From: a virus
Length of the DNA: 64,000 nt
Strand: one strand, 5' to 3'
Virus record (IMG/VR): IMGVR_UViG_3300042305_001986
Location: 54,537-118,536 of that record
In this document: positions 1 through 8,855 of the stretch, one piece after another
How positions within the stretch are numbered: the first letter of the stretch is position 1
How the letters are laid out: each line of letters starts with the position of its first letter
The notes under the pieces: generated by a model
What the model was told of the DNA's origin: nothing
Database searches by the model: none
Seen by the model: only the letters and a program-made list of their open reading frames with translations
Made by a program: the position numbers and the translations under genes

Positions 1-1102
1 CAGTACTCAGAGAGGCAATTCTCGATTTGAGATAGAACTGAATGATTTTCTTGTCTTCGTCAAATAGTTCATCAGGATATGCATTTACCAATTTTTCATA
101 AATGATCGGTCCGACTCTCATATCCCAAATTTCATCTGGTAAAGTGTCTGCAACCCCCATAACCATTTCTGCCGATCTTGGATCGTCAGGTAAACCCTGA
201 GTCATAACCAAATCGTTCACACCTTTAAGTAATTCATGAATTAAAAGTGGAAACCATGTGGCCTGTGCTTTTACGGTTGGAGGATCTGTAGTTTCGTCAA
301 CTTCCTCTTTACCCATCATTCCTTCACCACTACCTGCCATATTCAACATTTGTTGGTTAGGCATAATCCAATATAGATAGTCAGCATATGACATTATAAC
401 ACCATATAATCTTACCAAATCAGGATTCAATCTATCTAATTCTGGAACTACAAGTTGATACATGTAGTGACCTTTTTTTGCACCACCCTGAATCAACGCA
501 TTTAAAATTCTTCTTTTTGCGGTTTCCGCGTTAAAATTCTCCATAGAATTCATAAATGACATAAAGTCATCTTGAAAATCTTCTTCTTCGTCCTCTTCAC
601 CTCCGAATTGTTTTTCAATTTCATCCTCATCGTACTCTTCTGGTTTAGAACTCATACCTTGTTTTGAAATTTCACCGGGACTAACTAAGTCCGCTTCAAA
701 ATTTACTTGATCTGTAATACCGGTCTCCTTCTTTACTAAATCAATTGCTAAATTTTCCAAATATTCTTTGTGACTAGATTGAATCTGTAGAATTCTATTC
801 GATGCACCCATAACCAAAGTCTGTAACTGCATCATACCATTCATTCCCGATAAATTTCTTACACCTGTAAGACGTTTCAAGTTTTCGATAACATCCTTAA
901 ATCTTTTACTCGCAATAATTTGTTCGAAAGAATCAGGTATTCCATCGTTATTTTTATCGGGAAGTGCGGGATTTTTACTATAAGGTGTTTCCCCCCTGTT
1001 AAAAAGATCTTCCAAAGAAGGATCCATTCTTTCAGGACCATCATATCTTATCGGAGCCTCTAATAAAGCCTTTCTTACTGTATTTTTTAAATCCTGTCTC
1101 AT
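1..1102 (-). CDS. Virion-type protein, partial (C-terminus beyond window)
   Basis: Open frame from an ATG at 1100-1102 that runs off the left edge, giving about 367 visible residues. I do not recognise the family. The N-terminus MRQDLKNTVRKALLEAP is a short basic amphipathic helix ending in Leu-Leu-Glu-Ala, like the helix-plus-LxE leaders of other virion-type proteins here. An acidic Glu/Asp-rich stretch lies near residues 155-175. The start overlaps the stop of the upstream gene as TAATG, so it is translationally coupled to it and belongs to the minus-strand operon. It could be a structural, baseplate or core protein; the order of genes suggests virion assembly but does not fix the role. Confidence 0.75.
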   Translation of the reverse strand, partial: MRQDLKNTVRKALLEAPIRYDGPERMDPSLEDLFNRGETPYSKNPALPDKNNDGIPDSFEQIIASKRFKDVIENLKRLTGVRNLSGMNGMMQLQTLVMGASNRILQIQSSHKEYLENLAIDLVKKETGITDQVNFEADLVSPGEISKQGMSSKPEEYDEDEIEKQFGGEEDEEEDFQDDFMSFMNSMENFNAETAKRRILNALIQGGAKKGHYMYQLVVPELDRLNPDLVRLYGVIMSYADYLYWIMPNQQMLNMAGSGEGMMGKEEVDETTDPPTVKAQATWFPLLIHELLKGVNDLVMTQGLPDDPRSAEMVMGVADTLPDEIWDMRVGPIIYEKLVNAYPDELFDEDKKIIQFYLKSRIASLST

Positions 1103-2091
1103 TATTTCTCCGCCTTTGGTTTTGGTTTATGCTTTGGTTGAAATGGAGTTTTTCTTTCAGGTTTGGATGGTGCGACATCTGGTTTAACAGGCGCCGGTTT
1201 TGTAAATGGTTCAGATTCAAAAATTTCTGAATAACTCATCCAATCAGGTAATTCTTTTCCTGCCTTTGGTTTTGGTTTGTGTTTTGGTTGGAAAGGTGTT
1301 TTTCTTTCAGGTCTCGACGGAACAACACCAGGTTCCTTTACAGGTGCGGGTTTTGTTAAAGGTGCTTCATTAACTAATTTAACTAAGTCACCTTTGGTAA
1401 TACTCGCAGGAATATGTTTTTTAACAATTTTCATTACACTTTCCTCCAAAGATTTGAGATTATCTTCTTTCACTTTTTCGGGTAGTTTTTTGAAGTTAGT
1501 GTGTTGAGCAAATTCGTCAGCCATATTACACCATTTATTTCTTTCTTTTTTACTTAATGATTCATCGTTACATTTGGCAAAAAAGTATTTTTGTTGTGAT
1601 TTGCTTTGAAATTTTTCTTCAATTTCACCCTTTTCACCATTTGATTTTTTTGATTTAATGATGTCTAACATAAGATCAATTTCTTCATCAGATAACTCAT
1701 TCATCATTGATCTATTATTGTCCGAATCATCATCCATACCATCAGGTGCCATGTCGTCAGCATCATGTGGTCCTTGTTGACCTGTATAATCTTGTCTTGT
1801 GAGAGCAGTCAAATCATCCTGATTTTCTTTCATTTCACCCTCACCCGAAACAACAGTCAAAGATCCATCTTGACCTGGAACAACTTCACCATTATTCACA
1901 GCCAATCCTGTTCCTTTATTTTTCATAGCTTCAACTTCCCCTTTTGTATAAGTTGTTTTTTTCACAACAGAAGTTTGAGCTTCATTCAATATTTTTTTTG
2001 CCAAAATATTTCTTTGGTTTTCACTTAAAGAACGAATTGTTTTGATTGAAAAACCTTCATCAAGTAAGACTTTGATATTTTTTTTGTTCAT
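1102..2091 (-). CDS. Tagged virion-associated protein with duplicated Pro/Lys tail
   Basis: 329 aa, family not recognised. The N-terminal helix ends in ILNE-A (residues about 34-38), and a second copy of the pattern, KLVNE-A, sits near residue 245; both fit an (L/I/V)xE processing site. The middle (about 75-150) is Gly/Asp-rich and probably disordered. A Lys/Cys-containing segment around 160-210 resembles small SK-x-QQ-type domains seen in phage proteins. The C-terminus carries two copies of a Pro/Lys-rich block with the core PERKTPFQPKHKPKPKA, separated by about 20 residues. It overlaps the upstream gene by 4 nt. Likely a prohead-core or packaged protein, by inference only. Confidence 0.7.
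   Translation of the reverse strand: MNKKNIKVLLDEGFSIKTIRSLSENQRNILAKKILNEAQTSVVKKTTYTKGEVEAMKNKGTGLAVNNGEVVPGQDGSLTVVSGEGEMKENQDDLTALTRQDYTGQQGPHDADDMAPDGMDDDSDNNRSMMNELSDEEIDLMLDIIKSKKSNGEKGEIEEKFQSKSQQKYFFAKCNDESLSKKERNKWCNMADEFAQHTNFKKLPEKVKEDNLKSLEESVMKIVKKHIPASITKGDLVKLVNEAPLTKPAPVKEPGVVPSRPERKTPFQPKHKPKPKAGKELPDWMSYSEIFESEPFTKPAPVKPDVAPSKPERKTPFQPKHKPKPKAEK
1110..1367 (-). repeat. Tandem coding duplication, Pro/Lys-rich block
   Basis: Two diverged copies of about 100 bp (1110-1206 and 1259-1367) encode the PERKTPFQPKHKPKPKA block at the C-terminus of the 1102-2091 gene. Copies differ at many third positions, so the duplication is not recent. Confidence 0.75.
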
Positions 2092-2483
2092 GGTGTTTGT
2101 AATATTTTTTCCTCTGAAAGAACTATATCTCTTTCGTAAAATTTATCCTTTATTATAGAAATATCATCTCCAAATCTAAAGACCAATCTTTGGTTTCCTT
2201 CATATCCCGAATCTTCAGATTCCCAAGCCAAAGAAATGACACCATCAACGGCATCGTACATATTGAAGTAATCAGAATTACGAACAAGTTCCAACTTGAT
2301 GTCGGAACTGCTCAGTTTTAAAACACAATGAATGAACTCCAATAGGGGAGGAAATGGTCTCCCTGAGGCGGGACTTACATCCCAATCTTCACCGTAGACC
2401 TCTTCGTTTTTTGAGAAAATAAATTCGTATGTGTTATTTCCTTTATAGTCAGGTCCAAGTTCATTCACATAAACGAGTTTCAT
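2088..2483 (-). CDS. Hypothetical protein in virion operon
   Basis: 131 aa, not recognised. Mixed alpha/beta composition, no signal peptide or membrane segment. It starts with MKLVYVNELGPDYKGNNTYEF and has no LxE leader helix. It overlaps both neighbours by 4 nt (start with the 2480-3724 stop, stop with the next start), so it is expressed from the same transcript. Recognition of the operon as virion-related is by association only. Confidence 0.7.
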   Translation of the reverse strand: MKLVYVNELGPDYKGNNTYEFIFSKNEEVYGEDWDVSPASGRPFPPLLEFIHCVLKLSSSDIKLELVRNSDYFNMYDAVDGVISLAWESEDSGYEGNQRLVFRFGDDISIIKDKFYERDIVLSEEKILQTP

Positions 2484-3724
2484 TCCAAAAATCCTTTTTG
2501 ATTAATTTTGAATTCTTCACCATTAATCTTGACAACGATATTTTTCTTGTTTGTTCTTCCGATTAACTCAACCTCTTTGAATTCCTTGATGATTTTTTTG
2601 GAAGCAACTTCTTGTTCATATGTTGTAGCCATTTTGTTGACTGACTCAATCATAAGTTGTTTCTTTTTTTCGTTTTTGATTTTGGTTTCCTGAATAACGG
2701 ATTCACTCAAGTATTTGTTAATAGTTTTTTCAACCTTCGATTCTGCAAATATTGAATCCATAATCTTATCTAAGTCACTTTTTGGTTTCTCCATCATATA
2801 ATCACCGCCCTCACCTAGCTCCTCTGTTTTTTCAGGAGATTCTGGTGTTTCTTCAGTACCCATTTCCATATCTAATTCCATATCCATTCCACCCCCATCT
2901 TCATCCGCGGTAACGTCAACAGATGTATCCTCCAAACCATAATCAATTTCACCCTCCAATCTTTCAATAACTTCATCTTTATCTTCTTCTTTGAATTTTT
3001 CTAAATCCATCGCCGAAAGAATCGAATTAATAACATATTTCATATTCGAAGAGTCCAACCCTTGGGTAGAATCCAATTCTCTTAATTTTTGAGAGAGTTT
3101 GCCTGTAATTTTTTGAATTGTTTTGAAGTCGGTTCCTTCTTCACCTGATGGTGTTTCCATTCCCATGTCAGGAGTTTTCTCTGTACCGGCGTCCATACCT
3201 AAATCGAAATCTAATTCGGATCCTGTGTCAGATCCTGCATCCATAGATGGTTCTGCCGGCATCTCCAAGTCAGTTTGAGCTTCTAATCCTGCGTCCATGC
3301 CAAGATCTGCAGATGGTTCATCATATGTTGGTTCAGGTGCGGATTTGGGTGTTTTTAAAACAAATTTCTTTTGTTCACCAAAAAGATTTGTTTCTTCATT
3401 CACACCTTGAGTATAGTTAACCTCACGAGCCAACAAATTCAATCTCTTAAGTGCTTGAGAATACGAATTATAATATCGTCTATTCTTCATAGGCTCAATG
3501 TATTCCTCAACACCTTCGTTGATAGATTTTTTTATAATATATCCAAGCTTTTCTTTGGCTATGACATACTTTACACCATCACTTAATGTTTTGGAATATT
3601 CCACGCTAGATACTTCGTTAACTACCTGCTTTGGAACTTCTTTATATCTTGCGATCTCCAAGATTCTTCTGATTTTTTCATCCCCTTGAAGTCTTTCGCT
3701 TCCTAATGGTCTCAAATCTGACAT
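2480..3724 (-). CDS. Acidic scaffold/prohead-core-like protein
   Basis: 414 aa. Residues about 1-120 are basic and helical; about 130-200 is a low-complexity acidic, Met/Asp/Gly-rich stretch with repeats of LGMDAG and MPAEPSMDAG type; about 200-260 is a helical domain (KLSQKLRELDSTQGLDSSNMKY); then a second acidic stretch and a coiled, Lys-rich C-terminus. The alternation of acidic disorder and coiled coil is what phage scaffold or core proteins look like, but I see no diagnostic motif. It heads a four-gene overlapping operon running toward the left edge. Scaffold/core is an inference. Confidence 0.7.
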   Translation of the reverse strand: MSDLRPLGSERLQGDEKIRRILEIARYKEVPKQVVNEVSSVEYSKTLSDGVKYVIAKEKLGYIIKKSINEGVEEYIEPMKNRRYYNSYSQALKRLNLLAREVNYTQGVNEETNLFGEQKKFVLKTPKSAPEPTYDEPSADLGMDAGLEAQTDLEMPAEPSMDAGSDTGSELDFDLGMDAGTEKTPDMGMETPSGEEGTDFKTIQKITGKLSQKLRELDSTQGLDSSNMKYVINSILSAMDLEKFKEEDKDEVIERLEGEIDYGLEDTSVDVTADEDGGGMDMELDMEMGTEETPESPEKTEELGEGGDYMMEKPKSDLDKIMDSIFAESKVEKTINKYLSESVIQETKIKNEKKKQLMIESVNKMATTYEQEVASKKIIKEFKEVELIGRTNKKNIVVKINGEEFKINQKGFLE

Positions 3725-3749
3725 TTGTATTTTTTGTTAATTTTTAATT

Positions 3750-3935
3750 TTATGAATTTAACCCTCGAAAACCTCCAAGAGTAACGGCGTTACATTGATA
3801 TGCAATTTCTGTTGTATTATCTCCCTCTGTCCATAATGGAGTAGGAATTGAGTAGAAAGGAGCTGCGTCATTTCTTGCCACACTTATTCTGTTTACGTTA
3901 GCGTAGTTTGATTGAGTACAAGCGGTTATTGCCAT
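3750..3935 (-). CDS. Small hypothetical protein
   Basis: 61 aa, starting MAITACTQSNYANVNRISVA; not recognised. No membrane segment. Contains several Asn/Thr and aromatic residues in a beta-rich pattern, like small decoration or capsid accessory proteins, but nothing diagnostic. An AT-rich TATATTTATT-type element lies 10-25 nt upstream of the ATG on the coding strand, so it may begin its own transcript ahead of the virion operon. Confidence 0.55.
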   Translation of the reverse strand: MAITACTQSNYANVNRISVARNDAAPFYSIPTPLWTEGDNTTEIAYQCNAVTLGGFRGLNS

Positions 3936-3973
3936 TATAGTTTTTTATAAATAAATATAGAGATAAATACAAA

Positions 3974-4732
3974 TTATCTTTTTTTCCTACTATGTGATTC
4001 TAAAGAAAGTGTTTTGTCTATAATTTTATTTTTAGCATCAAATAGTTTTTGAATATATCCAGCCCTCCTCATATATTTAAAAACGAGGTTTTCATATGAT
4101 TTTTCCCCACCTTTGAGTAATCCTGCGGATCTATATTTTTTCAATTTATCTTTAAAATTATCCAATATTTCTATAGCTTTTTTGGGTTCCTCGTCATTTA
4201 AATTCAAAAATACGTCATCAAATTGTGAAATAACATTCTTAATTTTTCTCTTTAAAATATCTTTGTCAATCTGTGTTTCTTCTTTTTTGGGTATTTCAAC
4301 CCAATCATTATGTAAGATACTGTATACACCAGAAGAATGATGAGGCTCCAATATATCTTGGATATAAACTTCCACATCATGTCCATAAATTGTAATATCA
4401 TGAGTGCTGTTAAATAATGTTTTTTTGAGATTAAAATATTCTTTATATAATTCTTCGTTTCCTTCCAATTGTTTAAAATCTAAAATAAAATGTAAATCAA
4501 CATCTGATAAATCAGACCAGTTGAAATTTGCTAAGGATCCTGTCATTGTGATATCAGACAAAAATATATCAAGATCTAAATATTCAAAAAACTCTTCACT
4601 AATTTTCATGAGTTGTTTTTTGATATTTTCTTTCAAAGTTGAATTATCAGGTGTTTGAGGATTGTCCCAAAACTTGGGATTCAACTCATCCTTATATAAC
4701 AAGGTGTCAACAACCTGATTAATTGAATTCAT
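3974..4732 (-). CDS. Pol-beta-superfamily nucleotidyltransferase
   Basis: 252 aa. The nucleotidyltransferase signature is clear: TMTGSLANFNWSDLSDVDLH (residues about 62-81) has the Gly-Ser of the substrate loop (65-66) and the metal-binding pair D77-x-D79, and DVEVYIQD (about 118-125) supplies the third carboxylate strand. The rest is helical. Family members transfer nucleotides to RNA, proteins or small molecules; the substrate here cannot be read. Length is normal for a minimal NTase plus helical tail. The stop side is free and the start overlaps the KTSC gene by 4 nt, so the two are co-expressed. Confidence 0.8.
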   Translation of the reverse strand: MNSINQVVDTLLYKDELNPKFWDNPQTPDNSTLKENIKKQLMKISEEFFEYLDLDIFLSDITMTGSLANFNWSDLSDVDLHFILDFKQLEGNEELYKEYFNLKKTLFNSTHDITIYGHDVEVYIQDILEPHHSSGVYSILHNDWVEIPKKEETQIDKDILKRKIKNVISQFDDVFLNLNDEEPKKAIEILDNFKDKLKKYRSAGLLKGGEKSYENLVFKYMRRAGYIQKLFDAKNKIIDKTLSLESHSRKKR

Positions 4733-4971
4733 TTTTTAGTATATTTGAAAGTTTTGGCGATTTCTTTATTAAAAAACGATCCTTGTGATTCTGCCATTCT
4801 AAATTTTGTATAAATTTGATGTGGAACCTCTTCATAAGAATACACCAATCCATTTTTAAATGTCACCTCAAGGTTTTGAGTTTTGGTGTCATAAATTGTT
4901 TGATTGATGTTTGAGGATTCAATCTCATTTAAAATCCTTGTTCCTTCTATTTTTTCAGATATTATTGCCAT
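4729..4971 (-). CDS. KTSC-domain protein
   Basis: 80 aa. The region LEVTFKNGLVYSYEEVPHQI with the following FRMAESQGSFFNKEI matches the KTSC domain: a small beta-rich module with a Tyr-x-Tyr strand and a conserved Gly-Ser-x-Phe-x-x-x-I helix. KTSC is named for the KTSC residues of the family and occurs alone or fused to RNA-related enzymes such as lysyl-tRNA synthetase; its molecular role is unknown. It overlaps both flanking genes (4 nt and 17 nt), so it is in an operon with the nucleotidyltransferase. Confidence 0.85.
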   Translation of the reverse strand: MAIISEKIEGTRILNEIESSNINQTIYDTKTQNLEVTFKNGLVYSYEEVPHQIYTKFRMAESQGSFFNKEIAKTFKYTKK

Positions 4972-5257
4972 TTTTGAAAGGTATTTCTTCTTCTATTATA
5001 TTGAATTTTGAATAAATATGCTCAAAAAATTTGTTATCGGAAATATCAAACCCATTATTTTGGATAATATTTTTAAAATTTAAAATTTCGTCCTGAATTT
5101 TGTTCAGTTGATTTCTTAATACTTCAGTATTATCTGACTCGGATGTCAGATCCACACCTTTCTCACAAAGGTCATTAAACAAAGTCCTGAAGTTTCTATA
5201 TTCGGAAAGAAGGACCGAGTCGTCCGTTGTAGAAGATAAATAATCGTTAATATTCAT
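4955..5257 (-). CDS. Small coiled-coil protein
   Basis: 100 aa, not recognised. Predominantly helical with heptad-like spacing from about residue 25 to 90 and no membrane segment. Its stop lies inside the KTSC gene (17 nt overlap). A TATATTTATA element ends only 3 nt before the ATG, so if this is the promoter core the mRNA leader is extremely short. First gene of the 5257-to-3974 transcript. Confidence 0.6.
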   Translation of the reverse strand: MNINDYLSSTTDDSVLLSEYRNFRTLFNDLCEKGVDLTSESDNTEVLRNQLNKIQDEILNFKNIIQNNGFDISDNKFFEHIYSKFNIIEEEIPFKNGNNI

Positions 5258-5260
5258 GAT

Positions 5261-5270
5261 TATAAATATA
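5261..5270 (-). promoter_or_regulatory. TATATTTATA element
   Basis: Exact TATATTTATA on the coding strand just ahead of the 4955-5257 start. It is one of a recurrent set in this window and differs from the host TAnnTTTG by A for G at the last position. Confidence 0.5.
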
Positions 5271-5281
5271 TCAAGAATTAA

Positions 5282-5306
5282 AAACCCCTCCGTGAGGGAG
5301 GGGTTT
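5282..5306 (-). terminator. Rho-independent terminator
   Basis: Stem of 10 bp (AAACCCCTCC with GGAGGGGTTT) and a 5-nt loop GTGAG. On the minus strand it is followed by TTTTT. It ends the UVR-protein transcript and isolates it from the genes to the left. Confidence 0.85.
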
Positions 5307-5311
5307 CAATT

Positions 5312-5749
5312 TTACGATTTCAACTTTTTTATTTCATCCCTATATTTTATCGCCGATTCGAAATCTTGTTTGGTTACAGAATTATTCAATTTTGTTTCTA
5401 ACTCTTTGATTTTTTCTTTGTTGGATTCAATAGATTTTATTTTATCCCTCAACTTAGCCGCGGTTTCATAATCTTGTTTTTCAACAGCACTTTCAAGTTG
5501 TTTTTTGAGATCCCATCTTTCACCTGAAGGTTTACTGTTATCATCAGATGTTTTATATATTGTAGTCACCTGAAATGATCCGTCTTCTGATACAAATGAT
5601 TCTTTGGTCCAAGATCCATTTTCATCATCTCCCGATTCCACGTTCCTTTTACCTCTGATCATATAAGGTGAAGTAAATGAACCGAAATCTTCAAACAAAG
5701 AATCAAATTCAGAAAACAAATTGTTAAAGTTAATTTTTTTACGTAACAT
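5312..5749 (-). CDS. UVR-motif protein (McsA/ClpC-adaptor-like)
   Basis: 145 aa. Two UVR motifs sit in tandem in the C-terminal half: LESAVEKQDYETAAKLRDKI (about 82-101) and NSVTKQDFESAIKYRDEI (about 120-137). UVR helices mediate UvrB-UvrC contact and also occur in ClpC and its adaptor McsA. No McsA zinc fingers are seen. The N-terminal 70 residues are unrecognised and polar. It is divergent from the ClpC-like gene, with about 160 bp between the starts, and has its own terminator. Because that ClpC-like protein also carries a UVR motif, an adaptor role is a reasonable inference, not shown by sequence. Confidence 0.75.
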   Translation of the reverse strand: MLRKKINFNNLFSEFDSLFEDFGSFTSPYMIRGKRNVESGDDENGSWTKESFVSEDGSFQVTTIYKTSDDNSKPSGERWDLKKQLESAVEKQDYETAAKLRDKIKSIESNKEKIKELETKLNNSVTKQDFESAIKYRDEIKKLKS

Positions 5750-5817
5750 TTTATTATTTTTTTATTAGTTTATTTCTGAAAATCACTACTTATCAAATTT
5801 GTGCCAAACTTCACAAA

Positions 5818-5857
5818 CTGACAAAATGTCATACAAATAAAAAAAACCTGACAAAAT
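5818..5857. promoter_or_regulatory. Candidate operator, direct repeat between divergent genes
   Basis: CTGACAAAAT occurs at 5818-5827 and again at 5848-5857, exactly 30 bp (about three helical turns) apart. The first copy lies in the palindrome TGACAAAATGTCA (5819-5831). It sits between the UVR gene and the ClpC-like gene, so one regulator could control both. Confidence 0.4.
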
Positions 5858-5907
5858 TACAAATATTGATTTTTTCATGAAAAACATATATTCTTAAAAT
5901 AAAAAAA

Positions 5908-7926
5908 ATGATTGAAGATATCGACCCAAGCGAATCCAAAAAGGAAAGAAAACCAAAACAAAATCCAAACTCAAAAACCCCTGTATTAGATAATTTCTCA
6001 AGAGATTTATCCAAACTTGCGGAAGTTGGAGCCTTGGATCCTGTTGTAGGAAGAGATGAAGAAATTTTACGGATTGCACAAATTCTTTCAAGAAGAAAGA
6101 AAAACAATCCAATTATAATTGGTGAGCCCGGTTGTGGTAAAACCGCCATAGTTGAGGGTCTTGCTCAAAAGATTTTTGAAGGGGATTGTCCAAGAAACTT
6201 ATGTGACAAAAGAATCGTTTCTTTGGATATGACATCCATAGTTGCAGGAACAAAATACAGAGGACAATTTGAAGAGAGATTAAAGGTGATCTTGGAGGAA
6301 CTTCAGGAAACCAAAGAAGTTATCGTATTCATCGACGAGATACATAACATCGTGGGCGCGGGAAATAGTTCGGGATCTTTGGATGCTTCCAATATCTTTA
6401 AACCTGCTTTAGCTCGTGGTGAAATTCAATGTATAGGAGCTACGACATTAGATGAATATAGACAAAATATTGAAAAAGACGGAGCGTTAGAAAGGAGATT
6501 CCAAAAGGTTGTTGTTGAACCACCATCAGTGAAAGAAACGATTCAGATTCTCATGAATATCAAAGACAAATATGAGGATTTCCATAAAGTAATATATCAC
6601 GATGACGCAATAACCGCCTGTGTTCGTTTGGCGGACAGATATATTACAAATAGAGAATTTCCTGATAAGGCAATTGATATTTTGGATGAACTTGGTGCTA
6701 GAAGTCAGGTAACAACAAAACTTCCCGAGTCCATTGAAAAATTAAAAGAAGAAGCTGCGGATATCAAAAAACTAAAACTTGAAGTGGTTAAGGCTCAAAG
6801 ATATGAAGAAGCCGCAAATTTGAGGGATAGAGAGAAAAAAGTCTTGAAAGAACTTGAAGACCAAAAGAACAAGTTTGAAAAAGAACAAAACACAATAAGA
6901 AAAGAGATATCTGAAGATATGGTATATGATGTCGTTGCATCAATCACCAAGATACCAGTATCAAAATTATCGGCTGATGATGTTGACGCTCTGATAAACT
7001 TGGAAAATAATCTCAACGAAAAGGTGATTGGTCAACATGATGCGGTTGAAAAGATTTCAAAAGCAATCAGAAGAAACCGTCTTGGAATCAAAGACCCAAA
7101 CAGACCGATTGGTTCATTCATTTTCTTGGGGTCTACAGGGGTTGGAAAAACATATCTAGCAAAACAACTTGCAAAACAAGTTTTTGGTGATGCAAATTCT
7201 TTGATCAGGGTTGATATGAGTGAATTCCAAGAAAAACATTCTCTCAGTAGATTGATTGGATCACCACCGGGTTATGTCGGATACAATGAAGGTGGACAAC
7301 TAACAGAACAAGTTAAAAATAAACCATATTCTGTTATTTTGTTTGATGAAGTTGAAAAGGCTAACAAAGACATATTCTCTTTGATGTTACAAATCTTGGA
7401 TGACGGATACATCACCGACTCCACAGGACGGCACATCAACTTCAAGAATACTTTGATCATTATGACTTCCAACTTGGGTGTTAAAAAATTGATGGAATTT
7501 GGAACAGGTGTTGGTTTCAATACAGCATCAAGAGCTGCAAACACAGAGGAAATAAAAAGGGATATTCTAAAAAAAGAAGTCAAAAATTACTTTTCACCTG
7601 AGTTTTTGAATCGTGTCGATGAGATCGTTCTCTTTAATTCTCTAAATGAAAACGACATTCACAAAATTATTGAGATCGAGTTTGTTCAACTCAAAGATAG
7701 ATTAGATGAACTTGGTTATTACATCAACTTCGATGATAGTATATACAAACATATCTCAAAAATTGGATATGATGAGGAATTCGGAGCACGACCCCTAAAA
7801 AGAGCAATACAAGAACAGATTGAAGATTTTATATCCGAAAATGTGTTAAGGAAAAATATAGTTCTTGATAAAAAATACGAACTATATATGAAAGAGGACA
7901 AAGTGACCTTAAGAAAAAAGAGATAA
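5908..7926 (+). CDS. clpC-like: ClpC-type AAA+ protein unfoldase lacking the N-domain
   Basis: 672 aa Hsp100 unfoldase with two AAA+ rings. NBD1: Walker A GEPGCGKT (72-79) and Walker [10 protein letters not shown] (about 138-146). Middle: a UVR helix (about 289-312), typical of ClpC and short compared with the ClpB M-domain. NBD2: Walker A GSTGVGKT (about 408-415), Walker [10 protein letters not shown] (about 475-483). A VGF tripeptide (535-537) sits in the loop where ClpA/ClpC carry the ClpP-docking motif, so partnering with ClpP (presumably the host's) is predicted. ClpC is normally about 810-850 aa; the two N-terminal Clp_N repeats are missing and replaced by about 25 charged residues, so adaptor or substrate selection must differ. 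Followed by a terminator. Confidence 0.95.
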   Translation: MIEDIDPSESKKERKPKQNPNSKTPVLDNFSRDLSKLAEVGALDPVVGRDEEILRIAQILSRRKKNNPIIIGEPGCGKTAIVEGLAQKIFEGDCPRNLCDKRIVSLDMTSIVAGTKYRGQFEERLKVILEELQETKEVIVFIDEIHNIVGAGNSSGSLDASNIFKPALARGEIQCIGATTLDEYRQNIEKDGALERRFQKVVVEPPSVKETIQILMNIKDKYEDFHKVIYHDDAITACVRLADRYITNREFPDKAIDILDELGARSQVTTKLPESIEKLKEEAADIKKLKLEVVKAQRYEEAANLRDREKKVLKELEDQKNKFEKEQNTIRKEISEDMVYDVVASITKIPVSKLSADDVDALINLENNLNEKVIGQHDAVEKISKAIRRNRLGIKDPNRPIGSFIFLGSTGVGKTYLAKQLAKQVFGDANSLIRVDMSEFQEKHSLSRLIGSPPGYVGYNEGGQLTEQVKNKPYSVILFDEVEKANKDIFSLMLQILDDGYITDSTGRHINFKNTLIIMTSNLGVKKLMEFGTGVGFNTASRAANTEEIKRDILKKEVKNYFSPEFLNRVDEIVLFNSLNENDIHKIIEIEFVQLKDRLDELGYYINFDDSIYKHISKIGYDEEFGARPLKRAIQEQIEDFISENVLRKNIVLDKKYELYMKEDKVTLRKKR

Positions 7927-7928
7927 AA

Positions 7929-7952
7929 AAAAGTGGGAGAAATCCCACTTTT
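7929..7952. terminator. Bidirectional terminator
   Basis: Stem AAAAGTGGGA with TCCCACTTTT (10 bp), tetraloop GAAA, with T tracts on both strands. It separates the convergent ClpC-like and peptidase genes. Confidence 0.85.
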
Positions 7953-7956
7953 TTCT

Positions 7957-8742
7957 TTAGATCCTTTCACATCCTAACTTATCGTAGATTTCAATACCTG
8001 TATTAACAGCATTCTCGACTTCCTCAACAATGATATATTCATTAGGTGTATGATACCTGTGATAACCACAAGATAGATTAATCATGTTGATGTGAGGGAA
8101 TAATTCCTTAAGGGCCTTCACATCAGTATAAGGATGTTTTTGTAACTTGAATTCAGGATTGAATGTTTCACTTAAGACGGGTTCCATACGAGTAAAGAAT
8201 TCAGAGTTACGGTCAAACAATTGGACACCTGAACAATATTCACTCACCATATAGTTCGAAGGAGCGTCAAACTGAACCACATATCCGACATCGGAGAAAA
8301 AGTAATTATCCGCTTCAGAGGATCCGATACATCCGACTTCTTCGGACACAAAAAAGGCAATCTTGACGTTATCCAAAGATTCGAGTAACTTCAAACACAC
8401 ATAAATACCACACTTGTCATCACCACCAATACCGACATGTTGATCATTAAACATGGAGTACCCCTGCAAAGCAAGTTTCATCTCTCCATTATCATTTGGT
8501 AACATCTTTTCTACAACTCGGATAGGGGTCATAGAATGTACAGTATCGAGGTGGGATACAAAACAAGGATAATATTCTGCAATACCTTTGGTTACATAGA
8601 TATTTGATAAATCATCCGTGTAAAATTCATATCCTCTGCTATACAAAAAATCCGTGATGAAACTCACCATCAGATCTTCTTGATAAGTTTTAGATGGGAC
8701 ACTGAGTAGTGTTTTGAAAAAATCTAAATCTTGTTGTTTCAT
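7957..8742 (-). CDS. M20/M28-type metallopeptidase (PepT-like), compact
   Basis: 261 aa. Co-catalytic zinc motifs are in order: SHLDTVH (H64 and D66), GIGGDDKCG (about 104-112, bridging Asp), SEEVGCIGS (E134-E135), a later Asp (FDAPS) and a C-terminal His (RYHTPNE). These peptidases release amino acids from di- or tripeptides in the cytoplasm. Typical M20 enzymes are about 400 aa with an inserted dimerisation domain; this one lacks it, so it is the bare catalytic core. No signal peptide. The promoter side has TATATTTG close to the ATG. With the ClpC-like unfoldase and tmRNA next door it would fit the last step of protein turnover. Confidence 0.85.
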   Translation of the reverse strand: MKQQDLDFFKTLLSVPSKTYQEDLMVSFITDFLYSRGYEFYTDDLSNIYVTKGIAEYYPCFVSHLDTVHSMTPIRVVEKMLPNDNGEMKLALQGYSMFNDQHVGIGGDDKCGIYVCLKLLESLDNVKIAFFVSEEVGCIGSSEADNYFFSDVGYVVQFDAPSNYMVSEYCSGVQLFDRNSEFFTRMEPVLSETFNPEFKLQKHPYTDVKALKELFPHINMINLSCGYHRYHTPNEYIIVEEVENAVNTGIEIYDKLGCERI

Positions 8743-8803
8743 TATACAAATATATCAAAAAAAATCTATTTATTAACAAACTTGTAGAATATTTTTTTGA
8801 AAA

Positions 8804-8853
8804 TTTGATTTTATCTAAAAAGAATATGTATATTTGTAGTGTTCTTTGATATT
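8804..8853 (+). promoter_or_regulatory. Bacteroidetes-type promoter plus boxA-like site for tmRNA
   Basis: TTTG (8804-8807), 21 nt, then TATATTTG (8829-8836), followed by TGTTCTTTGATAT (8840-8852) directly before the mature tmRNA 5' end. The last element resembles the rRNA leader boxA (TGCTCTTTA in E. coli). Confidence 0.75.
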
Positions 8854-8855
8854 AT

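Noticed and set aside
3941-3958. T4-type late promoter TATAAATA
   Set aside because: The motif on the coding strand is the reverse complement form TATTTATA; the recurrent element fits a variant of the host TAnnTTTG better.
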